Source of the DNA: Brachyspira sp. CAG:484
GTDB taxonomy: Bacteria > Cyanobacteriota > Vampirovibrionia > Gastranaerophilales > Gastranaerophilaceae
DNA: 64,000 nucleotides
Direction of reading: 5' to 3'
Assembly (NCBI GenBank): GCA_000431315.1
Contig: HF989717.1
Span: 69,531 to 133,530, forward strand
The first letter of the stretch is position 1; every line of letters starts with the position of its first letter. The notes beneath the pieces are model-generated. The model was not told where the DNA came from. It searched no databases and saw only the letters and a list, made by a program, of their open reading frames with translations. The translations under genes and the position numbers were made by a program. Positions 39,939-48,738 of this stretch are shown here, piece by piece.

Positions 39939-41021
39939 ATGGGAGATTTATCAAAACTTAAGCTTGAATGTTTAGCGATAGGTTCCCTGCCTCACAATAA
40001 CTTAGAAGATGCAATGAATGTGGTAGAAAAATATTTTAATATTCCTTTCTGGCCGCAGCTCACTAAAATTAGTAAAAATGAAGACATGATTGTCCAGTTT
40101 CTGGAAAGCATGCCTTCATTTTTTATTGATAAAGAAAACGGCAAAGTCTTTCTGAATACTGAATATGATGAATTTTTTGAAGATCTGGAACAGTTCTTTA
40201 TGGATTATGAGGAGATAACTGCTGATATAAATTCTCCTGCAATTGACAAGTATTCAATTTCAAAAGATTATTCATCCTCAATCCCGAAATTTTTGGAAAT
40301 TATTAAAAACAAAAAGCCTGCTTATGCAAAAGGTCAAATTGTAGGTCCGTTTACTCTTGCAACCACACTTGTTGATAAAGACGGACGCTGTGCAATTTAT
40401 GATGAAACATTAAAAGAGATAATTATTAAAACACTTACGCTGAAGGCATTATGGCAGATTAAAGAAATTAAAAAAGCCTGTCCTGATACTATACCGTTAA
40501 TTTTTATTGATGAACCTTCAATATCCCAGCTTGGAACTTCTGCATATGTAACTGTTTCACAGGAAGAAGTTATTGAAATGTTTAAAGAAACTGCCGAAGC
40601 TATCCAAAATGCCGGAGCTCTCTGTGCAATCCATTGCTGTGGTAAATGCGACTGGTGTGTTCCAATTGAAAGCGGTATAAATATTATTAACCTGGATGCT
40701 TACAGTTTTGCCCGAAATCTTAGTGTTTTTAAAGACGATGTAGAAACTTTCCTTAAGCGTGGCGGAAAGATTGCCTGGGGTATAGTTCCAACTTTAGATA
40801 AGGAAGCTTTAGAAAAAGCTGATGAAAAAATTCTTGAAGAAAAATTCATTTCTGCAGTAAAATATTTGACCGAAAAGGGAATTGATGAGAAACTTGTTAT
40901 AGATAATTCTATTATTACACCGTCCTGCGGTGCAGGCTCTTTGTCAGAGCCTCTGGCAGAAAAAGCCATGAGTTTAACAAAAAAATTGTCTGATAGTTTA
41001 AAAGAGAGGTATAAAGTTTGA
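39939..41021 (+). CDS. MetE/UroD-like methyltransferase
   Basis: About 360 residues. UROD/MetE-superfamily pattern: AIGSLPHNNLEDA near the start, GQIVGPFTLATTL, LIFIDEPSISQLGTS, then AIHCCGKCDW with the Cys/His set that could bind zinc, INIINLDAYSF, and a closing VIDNSIITPSCGAGSLSEP with another Cys. That matches the catalytic part of MetE (zinc-thiolate methyl transfer) without the N-terminal half, a core-MetE. It overlaps the CooC-like gene by 4 bases and folD follows, so a C1 or corrinoid role, possibly methionine synthesis, is likely. Substrate unknown. Confidence 0.65.
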   Translation: MGDLSKLKLECLAIGSLPHNNLEDAMNVVEKYFNIPFWPQLTKISKNEDMIVQFLESMPSFFIDKENGKVFLNTEYDEFFEDLEQFFMDYEEITADINSPAIDKYSISKDYSSSIPKFLEIIKNKKPAYAKGQIVGPFTLATTLVDKDGRCAIYDETLKEIIIKTLTLKALWQIKEIKKACPDTIPLIFIDEPSISQLGTSAYVTVSQEEVIEMFKETAEAIQNAGALCAIHCCGKCDWCVPIESGINIINLDAYSFARNLSVFKDDVETFLKRGGKIAWGIVPTLDKEALEKADEKILEEKFISAVKYLTEKGIDEKLVIDNSIITPSCGAGSLSEPLAEKAMSLTKKLSDSLKERYKV

Positions 41022-41776
41022 CCTGTAAATTAGCAATAACCGGTAAAAGCGGAAGCGGTAAAACTACAATTGTAAAGGCATTTTTGAAGATTTTTCAGGA
41101 CCTTTTTCCGGATAAATCTATACTGTTATTTGATAATGATTTGGCAGGAGAACTCGGTCACAGCTTCGGGCTGGACATCCGTAATACAATTTACGGTATC
41201 AGGAGCGGAAAACATGAATATAAAACCGGTATTCCTGAAAACATGTCTAAACAGGAATTTATTGAATGGGCTATGGAAGATATTCTTGTTCCGATTAATG
41301 ATAATGTAGATATTATTGTTTCGTGGTTTGTGGGATCAAAGGATTGCAGATGTCCTATTACAGGACAAATCAATGATGCTCTTCTAAAGCTTATTGAAAG
41401 ATATGATATTGTAATTTTTGATTGTGAATTTGACCTTAAATATCTTAACCAGTTAGTAGATACAGAAATTGATACAACAATTATTGTTGCTAATCCATCA
41501 GAGGAAGCTGCTCATCTTGCCAAGCGAATTGAGGAATTTAGTTCTAAATATGCTGCCGGAAACCAGCTTGGTGTTGTGATTAACAGGGTTGAAAACAGTG
41601 ATATAACTTCCGTATATGAACTATTGAAAAAATATGAACTGGATGTTCTTGGAGTAATTCCTTTTGATAAAAGTCTGACAGAAAAAGAAAATTCTATTAG
41701 AAGAGATTCTCAAATAGTGGAAGATGCAATAAAACAGTTTTATTTCAGGCTTAATCTGCCTCAGGAGAAGGTGTAG
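41018..41776 (+). CDS. CooC-like P-loop ATPase
   Basis: 252 residues. Starts CKLAITGKSGSGKTTIVKAF (Walker A, GKSGSGKTT), IVSWFVGSKDCRCPITGQIN (Cys pair CxC), DIVIFDCEFDLKYL (Walker B), TIIVANPSEEAAHLAKRIEE, GVVINRVENSD and LDVLGVIPFDKSLTE. The layout is that of CooC/AcsF maturation ATPases, which insert nickel into CODH or ACS. No CODH gene is in the window. Coupled to the upstream methyltransferase. Confidence 0.75.
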   Translation: MTCKLAITGKSGSGKTTIVKAFLKIFQDLFPDKSILLFDNDLAGELGHSFGLDIRNTIYGIRSGKHEYKTGIPENMSKQEFIEWAMEDILVPINDNVDIIVSWFVGSKDCRCPITGQINDALLKLIERYDIVIFDCEFDLKYLNQLVDTEIDTTIIVANPSEEAAHLAKRIEEFSSKYAAGNQLGVVINRVENSDITSVYELLKKYELDVLGVIPFDKSLTEKENSIRRDSQIVEDAIKQFYFRLNLPQEKV

Positions 41777-41784
41777 GTGCTGAT

Positions 41785-42639
41785 ATGGTTGAAATTCTTG
41801 ATGGTAAAAAGCTCAGGGATGAAATTCTAACCGAATTAAAGGTCAAAATTGATGCTTTTGATAAAAAGCCTTCACTTTGCGTTATTCTTGTCGGTGAAAA
41901 TCCTGCAAGCAAAATCTACGTTAATAACAAGAAAAAAACTGCTGAAAAACTCGGGATTAATTCGCTTGTCCTGAATTATCCTCAAGACGTAACCGAGGAT
42001 GTGCTTCTTGATAAGATTAAAGAATTAAATGCCGATGCAGGTGTGAACGCAATTCTTGTTCAGCTTCCTCTTCCATCACATATTAACAGCCGTAATATTA
42101 CAAATGCAATTGCTCCAATAAAAGATGTTGACGGCTTTACTCCTGAAAATTTTGGAAAACTTTTTGCCGGTCAGAAACCATATGTTTATCCTTGTACTCC
42201 AAAGGGGATATTACTGCTTTTAGATAAATATAATATTGAACTTGACGGTAAACACGTTGTCATAGTCGGACGTTCAAATATTGTCGGTAAACCTATGGCT
42301 CAGATGATGCTTAACCGTAATGCAACAGTTACAGTTTGCCATAGCCATACAAAAAATCTCGCTGACATAACAAAAACTGCAGATGTGTTAATTTCTGCAG
42401 TTGGTGAAAAATTAATAGAAGATAATATGTTAAAGCCGAATTGTGTTGTAGTCGATGTGGGGATTTTTAAAGATGCAGAAGGTAAAACTCGCGGTGATGT
42501 TGAATTTGAAGCAGTTTCTAAAGTTGCCTCTTATATTTCACCTGTTCCCGGCGGTGTTGGACCTATGACTATTGCATCTCTTATGCTTAATACCGTTGAG
42601 TTATTTGAAATACAAAACAAAAGAAGTCCGGGTATATAG
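41785..42639 (+). CDS. folD: Methylenetetrahydrofolate dehydrogenase/cyclohydrolase
   Basis: 284 residues. It interconverts methylene- and formyl-THF. Motifs: VGENPASKIYVNNKKKTAEK (substrate Lys), ILVQLPLPSHIN, PIKDVDGFTPENFGKL, PCTPKGILLLLDKY, VIVGRSNIVGKPMAQMMLN and SPVPGGVGPMTIASLMLNT. Follows the MetE-like and CooC-like genes by 8 bases in the same direction, consistent with a C1 unit. Confidence 0.96.
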   Translation: MVEILDGKKLRDEILTELKVKIDAFDKKPSLCVILVGENPASKIYVNNKKKTAEKLGINSLVLNYPQDVTEDVLLDKIKELNADAGVNAILVQLPLPSHINSRNITNAIAPIKDVDGFTPENFGKLFAGQKPYVYPCTPKGILLLLDKYNIELDGKHVVIVGRSNIVGKPMAQMMLNRNATVTVCHSHTKNLADITKTADVLISAVGEKLIEDNMLKPNCVVVDVGIFKDAEGKTRGDVEFEAVSKVASYISPVPGGVGPMTIASLMLNTVELFEIQNKRSPGI

Positions 42640-42696
42640 CTCTCATCACTTCACCACAAACTTCTTTTATTTTATAAATCTTAATTTTTTGTTTTA

Positions 42697-43029
42697 TTAA
42701 CCGCCGATTAAGTTAAGACCGCAGCTGCTCTTAATATTATTAGTAACAATCTGTTTCATACTGCTTATCTCGTTATCAAGAAGGTTAATCTGAGTATCCA
42801 GTGCATCCTGACGCGTTGTCAGATACTCTTCCTGCTGTTGCAGCTGGATGTAGTGAGGATCGTCCTCTAGCGATGCGTTTGTTTCTTCTTGGTCATATTG
42901 TTGTGATAAGTAACCCATCTCTTTTGTAATCCAGTTTGCTTGGTTCATTACAAGTGTTCTTTCAAATTCTAATTGGTTCTTTTGTAAAGTGAACAGGCTT
43001 TTTTGTGAATCTACTGCTAAAAAAGTCAT
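42697..43029 (-). CDS. Small coiled-coil protein related to MGMAASQAR-family C-termini
   Basis: 110 residues. Mostly coiled coil (QKSLFTLQKNQLEFERTLVM, YIQLQQQEEYLTTRQDALDT). The end, LLDNEISSMKQIVTNNIKSS, resembles the shared terminus (LDTEHNALQTEYDSVKNVID) of the 28646 and 53350 proteins. GGAGAG precedes the ATG. No sigma-28-like promoter is visible. Function unknown. Confidence 0.55.
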   Translation of the reverse strand: MTFLAVDSQKSLFTLQKNQLEFERTLVMNQANWITKEMGYLSQQYDQEETNASLEDDPHYIQLQQQEEYLTTRQDALDTQINLLDNEISSMKQIVTNNIKSSCGLNLIGG

Positions 43030-43135
43030 TTTTGCTCTCCTTCGTTTATTATTCTCTCTTATACTTATAAAGTATTTTGAAAATCTCTGATTTCACAAGT
43101 TGGATTTTTCGTTACAATTGTTAACATATAACAAC

Positions 43136-43160
43136 AAAAGCCGGACATTGTCCGGCTTTT
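43136..43160 (-). terminator. Terminator after rpsI
   Basis: AAAAGCCGGACA / TGTCCGGCTTTT, a near-perfect stem with T-run on either strand, at the end of the ribosomal protein cluster. Confidence 0.85.
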
Positions 43161-43184
43161 GAATAATATTTTGGTTGGTAAAGA

Positions 43185-43580
43185 TTAACGTTTTGAGAAT
43201 TGGAAACGTTTTCTTGCTCTTTTTCTACCATATTTCTTACGTTCTTTAACGCGCGGGTCACGTGTTAAAAGACCTTCAAGTCTTAATACATTTCTGTATT
43301 CTTCATTAGATTTTACAAGAGCTCTTGAAATACCATGTCTGATAGCGCCGCATTGTGCAACAATACCGCCGCCTACAGCTTTAACTCTTACATCGTATTT
43401 TTCCTGATTATCAGTCAATACAAGAGGTCTGTATACTAACATTTCAATAGCAGGTCTGTTTCCGATATAGTTTCTTAATGTTTTACCGTTAACAATAATT
43501 CTGCCTTTACCTTTAACTAATTTTACAACTGCGATAGAGGTTTTTCTACGGCCTGTTGCCATAATTTCTTTATCTGCCAT
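43185..43580 (-). CDS. rpsI: Ribosomal protein S9
   Basis: 131 residues. Motifs: ATGRRKTSIAVVKLVKGKGR, RNYIGNRPAIEMLVYRPL, VRVKAVGGGIVAQCGAIRHG and the C-terminal LLTRDPRVKERKKYGRKRAR tail ending KRFQFSKR. The start shares its base with the rplM stop region, the usual rplM-rpsI order. Confidence 0.97.
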   Translation of the reverse strand: MADKEIMATGRRKTSIAVVKLVKGKGRIIVNGKTLRNYIGNRPAIEMLVYRPLVLTDNQEKYDVRVKAVGGGIVAQCGAIRHGISRALVKSNEEYRNVLRLEGLLTRDPRVKERKKYGRKRARKRFQFSKR

Positions 43581-44017
43581 TATTTAGCCTCCTTTTCCAA
43601 CACGATTGGTTTTTGTGCAGCGTGCGGATGTTCGCTTCCTGCATAGATTTTTAATTTTGTTAACTGCTGTGCGCCCAATGTATTGTGCTGCAACATACCT
43701 TTAACAGCTTTTTCTAATGCAAGTGTACCGTCTTTTTCCATTAATTCTTTGAAGCTGGCTGATTTCAAACCACCCGGATAACCTGTGTGGTGGTAGTAAA
43801 TCTTATCAGTTTCTTTATTGCCTGTTACACGAACTTTGTCAGCATTGATTACGATTACGAAATCACCTGTGTCAACGTTTGGAGTGTATTCAGGTTTATT
43901 TTTACCTCTTAAGATATTGGCAATTCTAACTGCTAATCTGCCGAGAATTTCTCCTTCAGCATCAATCAGATACCATTTTCTTTCTACTTCTAGAGGTTTT
44001 GCTGAATATGTTTTCAT
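43580..44017 (-). CDS. rplM: Ribosomal protein L13
   Basis: 145 residues from ATG 44017 behind GGAGACAAAGC; longer upstream readings extend into non-conserved sequence. Motifs: RKWYLIDAEGEILGRLAVRI, PEYTPNVDTGDFVIVINADK, KIYYHHTGYPGGLKSASF and VKGMLQHNTLGAQQLTKLKI, IYAGSEHPHAAQKP. Confidence 0.96.
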   Translation of the reverse strand: MKTYSAKPLEVERKWYLIDAEGEILGRLAVRIANILRGKNKPEYTPNVDTGDFVIVINADKVRVTGNKETDKIYYHHTGYPGGLKSASFKELMEKDGTLALEKAVKGMLQHNTLGAQQLTKLKIYAGSEHPHAAQKPIVLEKEAK

Positions 44018-44157
44018 GCTTTGTCTCCGTTTATTTTTATTTACTAAATTGTTCCTGTAATGTTTTCTTCCGAAAACTTTTATGTCACCGTCGTTAAGTT
44101 TCGTCCTGCCCGGTCGGTTCAACAACCGTCCGGCACCGGCTTCTTTACTCCGGCTGA

Positions 44158-44925
44158 TTAATATTGTACTTCTAGTAGTGTCAATCCATAAGGACTGACT
44201 GTTTGACCGGCTTTTGTCCGGTCTTTTGCATCAAGCACATCTTTCATATGGCTTGATGGCAGGTTATGACCTTCTATTTCCAGCAAGGTTCCCACAATTG
44301 TTCTTACCATATTATACAGAAATCTGTTTCCTGTAATATCAATAACAATATGGTCGCCGACTCTCCTGCATTCGGCATTTTCGATAAAACAGACTTTGCT
44401 CGGGTTTAGCGTTCCGGAGCTTTTGAAACTTGAAAAGTCATGTTCACCTTTCAGATAATCCAAAGCTTCCTGCATTCTCTGAATATTTATATCATACTTA
44501 ATTCTCATTAAATCGCCGTCAAAGGCATATTTGCATTTGCGGTTTACAAACTCAAATCTGTAATGACGTCTTTTAGCTGATTTTTGAGCATGAAAACTTT
44601 TATCAACTTCCTGCAGGTCTGTGACAGATATATCATTAGGAAGGATTTCATTCAATGAATAGATAAACTTTGAAGCAACAATACATTTATCTGTATCGAA
44701 GTGAACAACCTGTCCTAATGAGTTTACGCCTCTGTCAGTTCTTCCGGAAAAGACTGTTTTTACCGGTCTTTTGTTATGTGCGGTTTTACCGCCTATCAAA
44801 GTACTGAGTGCCTTTTCAAGTTCTCCTTGTATTGTCGGGGTGCCGGTTTCTTCGCCGTTTTGGAATTGGATTTGGCTTCCTGCATAATTTTTCCCGATAT
44901 ATTGAACCTTAAAGGCATAACGCAT
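44158..44925 (-). CDS. truA: tRNA pseudouridine(38-40) synthase
   Basis: 255 residues. Catalytic Asp in SGRTDRGVNSLGQVVHFD; other family stretches are YIGKNYAGSQIQFQNG, LNEILPNDISVTDLQEVD, FHAQKSAKRRHYRFEFV and GNRFLYNMVRTIVGTLLEIE. It follows rplQ by 3 bases in the ribosomal cluster, a common place for truA. Confidence 0.95.
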   Translation of the reverse strand: MRYAFKVQYIGKNYAGSQIQFQNGEETGTPTIQGELEKALSTLIGGKTAHNKRPVKTVFSGRTDRGVNSLGQVVHFDTDKCIVASKFIYSLNEILPNDISVTDLQEVDKSFHAQKSAKRRHYRFEFVNRKCKYAFDGDLMRIKYDINIQRMQEALDYLKGEHDFSSFKSSGTLNPSKVCFIENAECRRVGDHIVIDITGNRFLYNMVRTIVGTLLEIEGHNLPSSHMKDVLDAKDRTKAGQTVSPYGLTLLEVQY

Positions 44926-44928
44926 GGC

Positions 44929-45357
44929 TTATACCAACTGGATTAAAGCCATTTCTGAAGCATCGCCGCGTCTTGGAGGTAATCTGAATATTCTTGTATA
45001 TCCGCCTTTGCGGTCTGAATATTTTTTACCGATTACAACAAACAATTTTCTTAAAACTGTTTGAGGTGCCAGTTTTTTATCGGCAACCGGTGCTTCAAAT
45101 ACTTCACCTGTAGCTAAATCCATATAGCTGCCGGTTTCTTTATTATAAATATGTCTTGCAGCCTGACGGATTGCGTGAAGGTCACCTTTTTTTGCAAGAG
45201 TGATAATTGCTTCAGCGTATGGTCTTAATGCTTTTGCACGAGCCATAGTTGTTTTAATTTCACCGTGCACAAAAAGTTCAGTAGCTAAAGAACGCAAAAG
45301 TGCATCACGTTGATCTTTTGCTTTGCTTAGCGTATGTTTTTTAGTTTGGTGTCTCAT
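44929..45357 (-). CDS. rplQ: Ribosomal protein L17
   Basis: 142 residues. Starts RHQTKKHTLSKAKDQRDALL, then LATELFVHGEIKTTMARAK, LRPYAEAIITLAKKGDLHAI, GGYTRIFRLPPRRGDASEMA. A short insertion (ETGSYMDLATGEVFEAPVAD) lies in the middle. RBS AAGGAAAAG. Confidence 0.96.
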   Translation of the reverse strand: MRHQTKKHTLSKAKDQRDALLRSLATELFVHGEIKTTMARAKALRPYAEAIITLAKKGDLHAIRQAARHIYNKETGSYMDLATGEVFEAPVADKKLAPQTVLRKLFVVIGKKYSDRKGGYTRIFRLPPRRGDASEMALIQLV

Positions 45358-45410
45358 TTTGCTTTTCCTTATATTTTGTTATTAATTAATTTTAATTTTT
45401 TGAACCCTGA

Positions 45411-45526
45411 TTTATTCGGCTATCCCGCTCCTTCATTTCGCTTTGCAAATTTTATCAAATTTGCCCCGCTCAACCGGAGCTTTGGATGTTACGGGTTTCG
45501 CTAACGCTTCACCCTGCCGAAAAATC
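45411..45526 (-). repeat. Intercistronic ~115-bp repeat, copy 1 (rpoA-rplQ)
   Basis: On the - strand it begins TTTTTCGGCAGGG right after the rpoA stop and ends GATAGCCGAATAAA. Inside are AGCTCCGGTTGAGC and CAAATTT..AAATTTG dyads. A second copy lies after rpmJ (48405-48525), with about 85 percent identity by eye and small indels. Confidence 0.8.
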
Positions 45527-46493
45527 AGCCGATTTCTTCTTCCACTTCAGGGTTTGGAGCAAGGTCTAAACCGAAGTGGTGTAATCTTTCGATTACTTCA
45601 TCAGAAGATTTTTTACCAAAGTTTTTAATATTTAATAAATCATGTTCTGATTTTTTCAATAATTCAGCCATTGAATTAATGCTTGCACGTTTCAGGCAGT
45701 TGTATGCTCTTACTGAAAGTTCAAGCTCTTCAATAGTCATGCTTGGAACATTTGCATCATCTTCAACTTCTTCTTCGATTGATGCAACCGGAGCAACTAC
45801 AGGCTGACCTGTGATTGCAGCGATTTGCATAAAGTGGTCGATAAGTAAGTTTGAAGCCTGGCTCAATGCTGTTGTTACTTCAATTGAACCATTTGACCAA
45901 ATTTCCAGAGTTAACTTATCAAAGTCGATTGAATCACCTACACGTGTATTTTCAACATTATAGCTTACTCTTTTGATTGGCATAAATGTTGCATCTATAG
46001 GCAATACATCAATTGAAATTCCTTTAGAATCTCTAGGAACGTCGTGAGCAACGTAACCTTTGCCTGTTTCTACAATAACGTCAGCATGGAAGCTTCCGCC
46101 ATCTGCTACAGTACAAATCAACCAGTCAGGGTTAACTACTTTAACACCTGCAGGAAGCTGAATATCACTTGCAAGTACAGCACCAGGTTTATCAACGTCA
46201 ATTCTTAAATGCTGAGCTTCTTTTGAATCGGTTTTTACAACCAATCCTTTTAAATTCAGCATCACGTCAATAACGTCTTCCAACACGCCAGGAATTGCTG
46301 TGTATTCGTGAGTAATACCTTCGATTCTAGCTGAAGTTACAGCAGTACCTTCAAGACTTGATAACAATACACGTCTTAAAGAGTTACCGATAGTTGTACC
46401 AAATCCTTTTGCCAAAGGTTCAATGACAAACTTACCGTACTGTGAACCGTCAGAACTTGTTGTTGTATTAACGCATTTAATTTTTAATTCCAT
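45525..46493 (-). CDS. rpoA: RNA polymerase alpha subunit
   Basis: 322 residues. N-terminal dimerisation domain: YGKFVIEPLAKGFGTTIGNSLRRVLLSSL, GVLEDVIDVMLNLKGLVV, then C-terminal domain (VRAYNCLKRASINSMAELLK, NFGKKSSDEVIERLHHFGL). Complete, and the linker is acidic (EEEVEDDANV). It sits in the usual order between rpsD and rplQ. Confidence 0.97.
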   Translation of the reverse strand: MELKIKCVNTTTSSDGSQYGKFVIEPLAKGFGTTIGNSLRRVLLSSLEGTAVTSARIEGITHEYTAIPGVLEDVIDVMLNLKGLVVKTDSKEAQHLRIDVDKPGAVLASDIQLPAGVKVVNPDWLICTVADGGSFHADVIVETGKGYVAHDVPRDSKGISIDVLPIDATFMPIKRVSYNVENTRVGDSIDFDKLTLEIWSNGSIEVTTALSQASNLLIDHFMQIAAITGQPVVAPVASIEEEVEDDANVPSMTIEELELSVRAYNCLKRASINSMAELLKKSEHDLLNIKNFGKKSSDEVIERLHHFGLDLAPNPEVEEEIG

Positions 46494-46555
46494 GTTTTTT
46501 CTCCATATTTTGTTACTTGCCGGTAATTGAGTCAGGTGTTACCTGTTTTCAATTA

Positions 46556-47158
46556 CTATTTTGAGTAATATTCAATTACAAGTTGTTCTTTAATTTCAGG
46601 ATCTAATTCTTCTCTTTCAGGAATTCTGTCGAAAGTGATTTTTAAAGCTTCCTTGTCGATTGTCATCCAAGCCGGTGCACAAGCCATGTCAATCAATTCC
46701 ATAACTGATTTAAGGAATGCTGCGCTCTTAGACTTAATAGTGATAACATCACCAGGTTTTACCAGGTAAGATGGAATATCAACTTTTTTATCATTTACAA
46801 GAACGTGACCATGGTTAACAATCTGTCTTGTTTGCTTACGTGTAATACCTAAGCCTGCTCTGTAAAGAACGTTGTCAAGTCTTGATTCTAATAATTGTAA
46901 AAGAATTGTACCTGTAACGCCTTTTCTTCTTGCAGCTTCGTTATAATATTTTGCAAATTGTTTTTCACTTACAATATAAGTAAATCTGATTTTTTGTTTT
47001 TCTGCCAAATGAATAGCATATTCAGAAAGTTTCTTTCTTACAGCACCATGCTGTCCTGAAGCTGTTTGTCTCATAGATGAAGTTAATTTTCTGTTAGACA
47101 AATCTTTAACTTTTTTATTTCTGAATAATTTATTAGTTGGTCCTTTATATCTAGCCAT
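46556..47158 (-). CDS. rpsD: Ribosomal protein S4
   Basis: 200 residues from ATG 47158 (AAGGAGAAATT upstream; starts ARYKGPTNKLFRNKKVK). S4 domain SRLDNVLYRAGLGITRKQTR, QIVNHGHVLVNDKKVDIPSY. The N-terminus lacks the four-cysteine zinc cluster, so it is the zinc-free type. Ends PEIKEQLVIEYYSK. Confidence 0.96.
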   Translation of the reverse strand: MARYKGPTNKLFRNKKVKDLSNRKLTSSMRQTASGQHGAVRKKLSEYAIHLAEKQKIRFTYIVSEKQFAKYYNEAARRKGVTGTILLQLLESRLDNVLYRAGLGITRKQTRQIVNHGHVLVNDKKVDIPSYLVKPGDVITIKSKSAAFLKSVMELIDMACAPAWMTIDKEALKITFDRIPEREELDPEIKEQLVIEYYSK

Positions 47159-47298
47159 TTTGTAATTTCTCCTTTTAATTTGTGCGGGGCGTCTATGGTT
47201 TGCTTTATTGGCTTTCAGCAAGCCCCCGCGGTGTTACTTTATTCCTATTATGTGCCGTTTGTTTTTGATTCTAAGCGGCACATTTTGCAAATCCGCTA

Positions 47299-47685
47299 CT
47301 AAACACGTCTTTTCTTTGGCGGACGGCAGCCGTTGTGAGGAATTGGAGTAACATCTTTGATTAATGTAATTTCCAAACCTGCTGCCTGGATTGCTCTGAT
47401 TGCAGTTTCTCTGCCTGAACCAGGTCCTTTGATATGAACTTCAACTTTTTTCATACCCTGGTCGATTGATTTTTTAGCTACCAATTCAGCTGCAGACTGT
47501 GCTGCAAAAGGAGTTCCTTTTCTAGCACCTTTAAATCCGCTGGCACCTGCTGTTGCCCAGGCAATAGCATTACCCTGTGTATCGGTAGAAGTTACAATTG
47601 TATTGTTGAAAGTTGACTGAATGTGTACAACTCCCTGCAATACATTTTTCTTTTCTTTTTTCTTTGTTTTTTGTGGTCTTGCCAT
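47299..47685 (-). CDS. rpsK: Ribosomal protein S11
   Basis: 128 residues. Basic start (ARPQKTKKKEKKNV), then GVVHIQSTFNNTIVTSTDTQ, GNAIAWATAGASGFKGARKG, GPGSGRETAIRAIQAAGLEI and the terminal VTPIPHNGCRPPKKRRV. Confidence 0.97.
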   Translation of the reverse strand: MARPQKTKKKEKKNVLQGVVHIQSTFNNTIVTSTDTQGNAIAWATAGASGFKGARKGTPFAAQSAAELVAKKSIDQGMKKVEVHIKGPGSGRETAIRAIQAAGLEITLIKDVTPIPHNGCRPPKKRRV

Positions 47686-47731
47686 TTTCTTATCCTTTAT
47701 CTTCTTTTTACTTTATTTTAAGTTTTGTTTT

Positions 47732-47877
47732 CCGGACTCACACCATATTATATTTTTCCCGCCTGTGCAATCATATAGATTGCTCCGCTCCGTACATTAC
47801 ATTTCCGTCGCAACGGCGGTATCGTAATGTTCGTCCCTGCTCGTCTTGCTCCCGCAAGCCGACACCGGACTCACACC
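47732..47877. repeat. 13-bp direct repeats bounding a structured spacer (rpsM-rpsK)
   Basis: CCGGACTCACACC occurs at 47732-47744 and 47865-47877 around 120 bp with dyads (GCAATC/GATTGC, CATTAC/GTAATG). No gene seen. It could be a small insertion with duplicated target, or an operon spacer with an unrelated structure. It is not a copy of the 45411/48405 repeat. Confidence 0.5.
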
Positions 47878-47887
47878 GGCTTACGCA

Positions 47888-48253
47888 TTATTTTTTCTTA
47901 GCTACGGCACCGTTCTTTTTACCGCGGCGTGTTCTTGCGTTTGTTTTTGTTCTCTGTCCGCGGCAAGGAAGTTTACGTTTGTGACGCATTCCTCTGTAAG
48001 AACCGATTTCCTGAAGACGTTTGATGTGCATTGTTACTTCACGTCTTAAGTCACCTTCGATGTGATAGTTTGCTAATTCGTTACGTAAATTTTTAATATC
48101 ATCTTCTGTTAAATCATCTGTTCTTAAGTCTGGTGAAATACCTGTTGCTGCAAGAATTTTCTTGCTTCTTGTAGGTCCTATACCGTAAATATAGGTTAAT
48201 GCGATTTCCATTCTTTTGTTACGAGGTAAATCTACCCCTGCTAATCTTGCCAT
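47888..48253 (-). CDS. rpsM: Ribosomal protein S13
   Basis: 121 residues. ARLAGVDLPRNKRMEIALTY, IYGIGPTRSKKILAATGI, RLQEIGSYRGMRHKRKLPCR, GQRTKTNARTRRGKKNGA then a short basic tail. Length and order are normal for the alpha operon. Confidence 0.97.
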   Translation of the reverse strand: MARLAGVDLPRNKRMEIALTYIYGIGPTRSKKILAATGISPDLRTDDLTEDDIKNLRNELANYHIEGDLRREVTMHIKRLQEIGSYRGMRHKRKLPCRGQRTKTNARTRRGKKNGAVAKKK

Positions 48254-48404
48254 TGTTTAATTTTCTCCTTTTCTTGTTGTTAGATTTTTTTATGTAAGAG
48301 GGATAAATCCTTCCTCTCCACCTGCTGTTGAGTGCGCAAGTTCCACTTTTGTTTTTTTCTAAGTCTTGAATTGTTGGCAACTTGAAGCCAAAATTCAATA
48401 TTAG

Positions 48405-48525
48405 TTTATTCGGCTATCCTGCTCTTTGCTTTCGCTTTGCAAATTTTTCAAATTTGCCCCGCTCAACCGGAGCTACGGATGTTACGGGCTTGTTTCGCTA
48501 CGCTCGTCATCGCCCTACCGAAAAA
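48405..48525 (-). repeat. Intercistronic ~115-bp repeat, copy 2 (rpmJ-rpsM)
   Basis: On the - strand begins TTTTTCGGTAGGG right after the rpmJ stop and ends GATAGCCGAATAAA, in the same position and orientation as copy 1. Differences from copy 1 include a short insertion near the GATGACGAGCG stretch. Confidence 0.8.
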
Positions 48526-48639
48526 CTAACCCTGTCTTTGTTTGTGTTTAGGGTTTTCACAAATTACGGCAATTCTGCCTTTTCTTTTGATACATTTGCA
48601 TTTATCGCAAATTGGTTTTACTGATGATCTTACTTTCAT
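48526..48639 (-). CDS. rpmJ: Ribosomal protein L36
   Basis: 37 residues: MKVRSSVKPICDKCKCIKRK, GRIAVICENPKHKQRQG. The Cys/His set CDKC...CENPKH makes it the zinc-binding type. Located between infA and rpsM as usual. Confidence 0.96.
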   Translation of the reverse strand: MKVRSSVKPICDKCKCIKRKGRIAVICENPKHKQRQG

Positions 48640-48738
48640 TTTCTTTTCCTTTATATATATTTGTACGTGAGATTTTTTATTTGCGCCGGTCGGCCTTTGT
48701 AAAGCTTTCCGGAAGTTTGGGTTTAGTACTCCGATGCG

